Shown: piece by piece, positions 12,523 through 15,878 of the stretch
How positions within the stretch are numbered: the first letter of the stretch is position 1
Layout of the letters: each line of letters opens with the position of its first letter
Position numbers and translations under genes: made by a program
NCBI GenBank assembly: GCA_002771015.1
Contig: PCUO01000007.1
Coordinates: 37,008 to 52,885 of the forward strand
Reading direction: 5' to 3'
Length of the DNA stretch: 15,878 nucleotides
Origin: Candidatus Yonathbacteria bacterium CG17_big_fil_post_rev_8_21_14_2_50_43_9
GTDB taxonomy: Bacteria > Patescibacteriota > Minisyncoccia > Phycocordibacterales > UBA1550
The notes under the pieces: model-generated
What the model was told of the DNA's origin: nothing
Database searches by the model: none
Seen by the model: the letters and a program-made list of their open reading frames with translations, nothing else

Positions 12523-12569
12523 ATAAATATTATCCCCGCTGTTCGGAGAACATCGTGGATAATATTTAT
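12523..12569 (+). terminator. Nested hairpin after rplB
   Basis: ATAAATATTATCC (12523-12535) pairs perfectly with 12557-12569. Inside are CG/CG and TGTTC/GAACA around the loop GGA, separated by single mismatches. It starts two bases after the rplB stop codon. There is no T-run, so it may act as a transcript end or processing structure rather than a classical terminator. The upper part (CCGCTGTT, GGAGAAC) recurs upstream of tuf. Confidence 0.65.
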
Positions 12570-12580
12570 CAATATTGGGG

Positions 12581-12608
12581 TTGACACATCTGCTTAAAAA
12601 TGTATTAT
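12581..12608 (+). promoter_or_regulatory. Strong sigma70-type promoter of the lipoprotein gene
   Basis: TTGACA (12581-12586) and TATTAT (12603-12608) are separated by 16 nt. The -35 consensus is perfect and is preceded by GGGG. Initiation near 12615 gives a leader of about 97 nt. Confidence 0.8.
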
Positions 12609-12700
12609 TTACCGCAGATTGAGTTTCTTTGTCAATCGAGCAATTCTCGTCAGACTTATGGTTTGTTGAGACTCGGTATCATTAATGCAGTACTATGAAA

Positions 12701-12705
12701 AGGAG
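12701..12705 (+). promoter_or_regulatory. Shine-Dalgarno AGGAG setting the lipoprotein start
   Basis: AGGAG lies 6 nt before ATG 12712 and decides against the upstream in-frame ATG at 12685, which would place residues before the signal peptide. It is the only clear, correctly spaced Shine-Dalgarno that I see before a gene in this window. Confidence 0.85.
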
Positions 12706-12711
12706 TTAGTC

Positions 12712-14148
12712 ATGAAAAAAATACTGATGTTGTTAAGCATCATCACCGTCTTTGCTCTCACAGCATGTGGCAGTAGCGGAGAATCTACTCCTCCATCAGC
12801 AACCTATACCATTACTGCAACTGCAGGTGCAGACGGCACAGTGTCACCACTTGGTGTCACAAATGTAACCCAGGGGAATTCACAGGGTTACACTATGGCG
12901 CCGAGTTCAGGTTTCCACGTAGCAACGCTCTCAATCGATGGCGCGTCAATATCACCTGTAAATGCCTATACGTTCACAAACGTTCAGGCTAACCATACCA
13001 TCAGTGCTACATTCTCACTTATACCACCACCACAGACATACAGTATCTCTGGTTCGGTTACGGGTGGGGTTCAGTCGGGCGTAACGGTCTCTGTAAGCCC
13101 AGGAAGCACCGAGACAAATACGTTAGCAGATGGAAGTTACATGTTTTCTGGTTTGTCTAACGGGTCTTACACAGTTACTGCGTCGCATCCAGACAACCCA
13201 ACCTTTTCACCGTCGGAAAGTATTACGGTTACGGTGAATGGCGCAAATGTAACTGGTGTAAATTTCACAACACCGGTGCCAGTGCTCGCGGTCGGGAAGC
13301 TTTTGTATCCGTGTTCTATGGCAATATGCACAAAAGACCTATCGTCAGGCGTGGAAAGTGTTGTTTATGGGGCATATAACAGCTACCCAGATACTATTGT
13401 CCCATATCGGACATGGAATAATGTTGCGTTTATCGGTTCTAATATCAATGGAGTTGTTGGTATGTCTTTATCAACACTTGCCAGTATCGGGAGGATAAAT
13501 GCTAATTATTTACTGGCTTCATATTGCTCAGCATGGCCTGCGGATCACCCTGCTGTAAGTTTCGACATTAGCCCGCTTGGCGATTTTGCGGTTATGGCGA
13601 GTAATTGTACGCCACTTGGGTCTACGGCTAGAAAGGACATTTTCTTGGTGAAGATGGATGGTTCAGCCATGTGGGTACGAGTCACTGATGATGTGGCGTC
13701 TGATTCACAGCCAGTTATTGGTGGGGTGAATTTGACGACAGGCTATGTTACTGTACTTTTTGTCAGAGATGGCACCGAGATATTGCAACAGATTGTTGAC
13801 CCAGCACTTGATTTGCTTGTTGGAGTACAAACTGTTGTGGCAAGTAACGTGATGGGCGGTGTGCGCGCAATGTCGGTCAACTCTACCTATACGCATTTGG
13901 CATTTATGAAAAATGTTGGGGGAGTATCCCACATTACCGTAGCGCCTTTGGCGGGTGGCCAAGAAATTAACCTCGGTGCCGGCACAGACCCGTACTGGTC
14001 GCTTGATGGCAGTAATCTCATTATGTACACCAACGCAGGCGCTCTGTGGGCAATGAATCCCGATGGCACTGGGAAAATGAGCGTCCCAGTTCCGAGCAAT
14101 TTGCAGTACGGACTTGGGAAGGTAGTTTTCGGTCCTGCCGGATACTAA
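12712..14148 (+). CDS. Surface lipoprotein with InlB-type repeat, carboxypeptidase-regulatory-like and propeller-like domains
   Basis: The product is 478 residues. MKKILMLLSIITVFALTAC is a type II signal peptide with lipobox LTAC and lipidated Cys19, so the protein is anchored in the membrane by a lipid. Residues about 30-102 (YTITATAGADGTVSP, then NHTISATFS) form a divergent InlB B-repeat-like domain. Residues about 108-186 (SISGSVTGG, then GSYMFSGLSNGSYTVTAS) form a beta-sandwich of the carboxypeptidase-regulatory kind. Residues 190-478 look like a TolB/WD-type propeller (DIFLVKMDGSAMWVRVTDD, then DPYWSLDGSNLIMYT and LWAMNPDGTG). It has its own promoter, Shine-Dalgarno and a strong terminator, forming an independent unit inserted between rplB and rpsS. 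The domain set is common in Desulfuromonadota-like exported proteins, which with the Shine-Dalgarno hints at transfer. Ligand and function are unknown. Confidence 0.85.
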   Translation: MKKILMLLSIITVFALTACGSSGESTPPSATYTITATAGADGTVSPLGVTNVTQGNSQGYTMAPSSGFHVATLSIDGASISPVNAYTFTNVQANHTISATFSLIPPPQTYSISGSVTGGVQSGVTVSVSPGSTETNTLADGSYMFSGLSNGSYTVTASHPDNPTFSPSESITVTVNGANVTGVNFTTPVPVLAVGKLLYPCSMAICTKDLSSGVESVVYGAYNSYPDTIVPYRTWNNVAFIGSNINGVVGMSLSTLASIGRINANYLLASYCSAWPADHPAVSFDISPLGDFAVMASNCTPLGSTARKDIFLVKMDGSAMWVRVTDDVASDSQPVIGGVNLTTGYVTVLFVRDGTEILQQIVDPALDLLVGVQTVVASNVMGGVRAMSVNSTYTHLAFMKNVGGVSHITVAPLAGGQEINLGAGTDPYWSLDGSNLIMYTNAGALWAMNPDGTGKMSVPVPSNLQYGLGKVVFGPAGY

Positions 14149-14176
14149 TGTTTGATTGAGATAGATGTAAAATTGA

Positions 14177-14207
14177 CCCCGTCGCTCTAGAGCGACGGGG
14201 TTTTTTT
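14177..14207 (+). terminator. Strong intrinsic terminator of the lipoprotein gene
   Basis: The perfect 10-bp G/C-rich stem CCCCGTCGCT (14177-14186) pairs with AGCGACGGGG (14191-14200) around CTAG, followed by seven T. It is the best terminator in the window and lies 28 nt after the stop codon. Confidence 0.95.
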
Positions 14208-14247
14208 AGAATTATCCACACCTATTATAGCTTGTTTTATTTTTAGG

Positions 14248-14256
14248 TGATATAAT
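14248..14256 (+). promoter_or_regulatory. Extended -10 promoter, probably leaderless start
   Basis: TGATATAAT is a perfect extended -10 (TGnTATAAT). Its last base is 14256, so initiation is expected at about 14262-14264, which is the ATG 14263 itself. No good -35 is seen and none is strictly needed with an extended -10. Confidence 0.7.
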
Positions 14257-14262
14257 ACCTAT

Positions 14263-15261
14263 ATGAACATCAAAACATTCTCAATCCACTCTGTGCGCAA
14301 CGTGTCCGCATTTATTATAGCCTTGGGGCTTGGGTACACGGCATATATTGTTAATCCGACATCCGTAGGGCCGACAAAAGTAGAGGCAGCGCCAACATCA
14401 CTTACTGGCTATGCGTGGAGCGATACTATTGGGTACATTAGTTTTAGTTGCACAACATGTGGTGCTGGGAACCATGCAGTTACTCTCGACCAAAGAACTG
14501 GTGACTTCTCAGGTATTGCATGGTCATCGGATATTGACACAGTGCCAAATCCAGACCAGGGGGGAATTGGCTGGATTAGTTTTAATCGCGCGCAGACTGG
14601 GAACCCGCCGAGTGCGCCATATAATACAGTAGGTGGAGCAATTGCAAAAACTGACATGTCAGGGAATGTTACTGGTTGGGCGCGCGCGCTCGCTGCTTGT
14701 GATCCTAACTGCGCAACAACTCCTGGTGCTGGACCAAATACTGGTGGTTGGGACGGGTGGATTAAGCTCTCTGATTCTACTTGGACAAATGGAGTAAAGA
14801 TTAACCCTGATGATGGTAAATTTTCTGGCTATGCATGGGGAGGCGCGCAAACCACTAGTCCTTCTGGCGATAGTACACCTGGCGGTGTAAGTGTTATTGG
14901 TTGGATTAATTTTTCAGGAACAGCGCAGGATTCAAGCACCTATTTTGTTCAAGGACCGCCCCTAATCCCTGTATGTTCTGCTACGGACTCATCAAGCTAT
15001 ATTTACGGAGACTGCCAGGGAACTTGCGTGAGCGGTGGAGTGTCAGAACAAACTGTTGAGGGTTTTAAGTATGCTACTTGTCTAGATGGAACAGTGCCAG
15101 CTCCAGTGTCACCACAGTCATGCACAACAACATTGACCTGTACAGATATTCCTGGGGAATTATGGATAGTAGGCGATGGGATTTGTAATACTGGCGCTGG
15201 AGAAAATTCAACAAATTCACTTACTGATTGTAAGCCAAAGACGAGGTTCTGGCAGTTCTAG
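14263..15261 (+). CDS. Secreted surface protein with GxAW...GWIxF repeats and Cys-rich tail
   Basis: The product is 332 residues. A hydrophobic segment at about 14-31 followed by VEAAPTS looks like an uncleaved anchor or a signal peptide. Four imperfect repeats follow: GYAWSDTIGYISFS (49-62), GIAWSS...IGWISFN (84-108), GWARA...GWIKLS (138-170) and GYAWGG...IGWINFS (189-218). This repeat pattern is frequent in predicted cell-surface proteins of Patescibacteria. The C-terminal part (about 238-323) has many Cys, probably in disulfides, and the motif GDGICNTGAGENSTNSLTDC resembles the Cys-rich GDGxCxxGE...DC motif of exported proteins. The protein ends TRFWQF without a further anchor. The start ATG 14263 sits at the expected transcription start. 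Its role is unknown; attachment or cell-envelope function is a guess. Confidence 0.85.
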   Translation: MNIKTFSIHSVRNVSAFIIALGLGYTAYIVNPTSVGPTKVEAAPTSLTGYAWSDTIGYISFSCTTCGAGNHAVTLDQRTGDFSGIAWSSDIDTVPNPDQGGIGWISFNRAQTGNPPSAPYNTVGGAIAKTDMSGNVTGWARALAACDPNCATTPGAGPNTGGWDGWIKLSDSTWTNGVKINPDDGKFSGYAWGGAQTTSPSGDSTPGGVSVIGWINFSGTAQDSSTYFVQGPPLIPVCSATDSSSYIYGDCQGTCVSGGVSEQTVEGFKYATCLDGTVPAPVSPQSCTTTLTCTDIPGELWIVGDGICNTGAGENSTNSLTDCKPKTRFWQF

Positions 15262-15277
15262 GTGGTGTAGGGTTGAA

Positions 15278-15399
15278 TGTAGAATACTGAATAGCGAATA
15301 TAAAATGGTGTTTCAAGCAAAAACTTGTTTAAAGGAGGGTTTTTGTATGGAATTCCTGCATTAATTTAACATTCTATATTCGATATTCCATATTCTACA
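15278..15399. repeat. 30-bp imperfect inverted repeat element
   Basis: Arms 15278-15307 (TGTAGAATACTGAATAGCG...) and 15370-15399 (...CCATATTCTACA) agree at 26 of 30 positions. The arms consist of a degenerate GAATA-rich repeat. The 62-nt centre contains CAAAAAC (15319-15325 region) and GTTTTTG, which can also pair. Size and terminal repeats resemble a MITE-like or long hairpin element; no target duplication was recognised. Confidence 0.65.
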
Positions 15400-15413
15400 C
15401 AGTAACTTGAATA

Positions 15414-15508
15414 AGTTCACATACATATGAGAATTCTCATCGGCCTAAAAACCGTCAAAAATGGAGTATTATGTAAAGAACCGGGAAAATTCTCATATGT
15501 AGTGAACT
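15414..15508. repeat. 95-bp element with 24-bp inverted ends
   Basis: AGTTCAC-A-TACATATGAGAATT at 15414 onward and the reverse complement of 15485-15508 differ by one extra A and one mismatch. The 46-nt interior contains CGG and CCG near its ends. A similar half, GTTCACTTCATATGTGATTTT, is found at 7875 upstream of tuf, so this may be a dispersed small element. Confidence 0.6.
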
Positions 15509-15543
15509 AATACATAAATTTGACATTCCCACCAAATCTGATA

Positions 15544-15582
15544 GGATACAGAACGAGCTCACTCCGAGCTTGTTTTGTATCC
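15544..15582 (+). promoter_or_regulatory. 17-bp hairpin upstream of the rpsS leader hairpin
   Basis: GGATACAGAACGAGCTC (15544-15560) and 15566-15582 pair over all 17 positions if two G-U pairs are allowed, with the loop ACTCC. Both differences from perfect complementarity are wobble pairs when the plus strand is the RNA, which suggests function as plus-strand RNA. Confidence 0.6.
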
Positions 15583-15592
15583 ACAAGACAAT

Positions 15593-15682
15593 GAGCGAAG
15601 CGACATTGGATTGTTTACCCAGTTAAATGCGATTTTTCAAATCGCATTTAACTGGGTGGAGATTTTTACAGTCGCTTCGCTC
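15593..15682 (+). promoter_or_regulatory. Nested double hairpin in the rpsS leader
   Basis: The outer stem GAGCGAAGCGA (15593-15603) pairs perfectly with TCGCTTCGCTC (15672-15682). Inside, ACCCAGTTAAATGCGATTT (15617-15635) pairs perfectly with 15639-15657 around the loop TTC. It ends 14 nt before the rpsS ATG. The 3' side, from the hairpin to the ATG, is shared with the rpsJ leader. Confidence 0.8.
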
Positions 15683-15696
15683 CTTAAAAATTAACC

Positions 15697-15878
15697 ATGA
15701 CACGATCACTCAAAAAAGGACCATTTATTGACCCAAGACTTCTTGAAAAGCTTGAGGGTAAGAGCGCTTCCACTGCGGAAATGATAAAGACTTGGGCACG
15801 CTCAAGCCAGATATCACCTGAAATGGTTGGGTTTCTTTTTGGTGTGTACAATGGCAAGACACATCTAGAGGTTCGCGT
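15697..15878 (+). CDS. rpsS: 30S ribosomal protein uS19, 5' part (runs off the window)
   Basis: The frame from ATG 15697 is open to the window end (60 codons). MTRSLKKGPFIDPRLLEKLE and the stretch IKTWARSSQISPEMVG, followed by NGKTHLEVR, match S19 (usual forms: RSLKKGPF, IKTWSRxSxIxPxxVG, YNGKxxxPV). S19 is a head protein contacting the A-site finger and tRNA. In the classical S10 operon it directly follows rplB; here more than 3 kb separate them. The ATG is preceded by AAAAATTAACC, the same start context as rpsJ, with no Shine-Dalgarno. Confidence 0.93.
   Translation, partial: MTRSLKKGPFIDPRLLEKLEGKSASTAEMIKTWARSSQISPEMVGFLFGVYNGKTHLEVR

Larger units (their letters stand above)
15262..15696 (+). 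other. 435-nt non-coding stretch before rpsS, four consecutive inverted-repeat structures
   Basis: No gene is seen. From left to right there are a 30-bp imperfect inverted repeat (15278-15399), a 24-bp imperfect inverted repeat (15414-15508), a 17-bp wobble-tolerant hairpin (15544-15582) and the nested rpsS hairpin (15593-15682). Short frames such as the one ending at 15364 overlap the surface protein gene out of frame and have no support. Confidence 0.7.

Noticed and set aside
12685..12711. Upstream in-frame ATG for the lipoprotein
   Set aside because: AGGAG lies between the two ATGs and the signal peptide begins at the second (MKKILMLL).
15176..15364. 62-codon plus-strand frame at the end of the surface protein gene
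   Set aside because: Out of frame with the surface protein and running into the inverted-repeat element; no coding signs.

Overview
The window reads as a chromosomal segment of a Patescibacteria (CPR) genome, most likely Parcubacteria/Paceibacteria-like. This is an inference from four things: the composition of the ribosomal proteins (an S12 with an extra segment, a zinc-ribbon L28, an S10 and an L23 with Lys-rich N-terminal extensions), surface proteins with GxAW...GWIxF repeats, translation starts almost without Shine-Dalgarno sequences, and long perfect intergenic hairpins with GAGCGAAGCGA-type flanks. No rRNA, tRNA or CRISPR array was seen.

Layout. Positions 1-757 hold the 3' end of a beta-propeller-like repeat protein and a small membrane-anchored protein. 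Positions 807-2179 are a complete IS3-family insertion sequence (orfA, orfB, terminal inverted repeats, 4-bp GATC target duplication). It sits in the centre of a long palindrome that probably was the shared bidirectional terminator of the small membrane protein gene and the convergent rpmB (L28). A divergent gene for a site-2-type membrane metalloprotease follows (2551-3168).

From 3338 to the end runs the str/S10 translation cluster: rpsL, rpsG, fusA, tuf, rpsJ, rplC, rplD, rplW, rplB and the start of rpsS. The gene order is the classical one, but two accessory cassettes interrupt it. Between fusA and tuf lie a MazF-like toxin, with an overlapping upstream antitoxin that appears to start at ATT, and a stand-alone response regulator. 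Between rplB and rpsS lie a lipoprotein with its own promoter, Shine-Dalgarno and strong terminator, a secreted surface protein with a probable leaderless promoter, and two inverted-repeat elements.

The most unusual material is non-coding. Leaders of rpsL, rpsJ and rpsS carry perfect 19-24 bp hairpins of unrelated sequence, and the rpsJ and rpsS leaders share a near-identical last 40 bases up to the ATG. The rpsG-fusA gap carries a branched structure of about 106 nt. The rplC-rplD-rplW-rplB junctions are three spacers of exactly 11 nt without a single G. A CCCGCTGTT...GGAGAAC element followed by GGGGTTGAC promoters recurs upstream of tuf and of the lipoprotein gene. Together these suggest translation and expression control of this cluster that does not use the usual Shine-Dalgarno logic.
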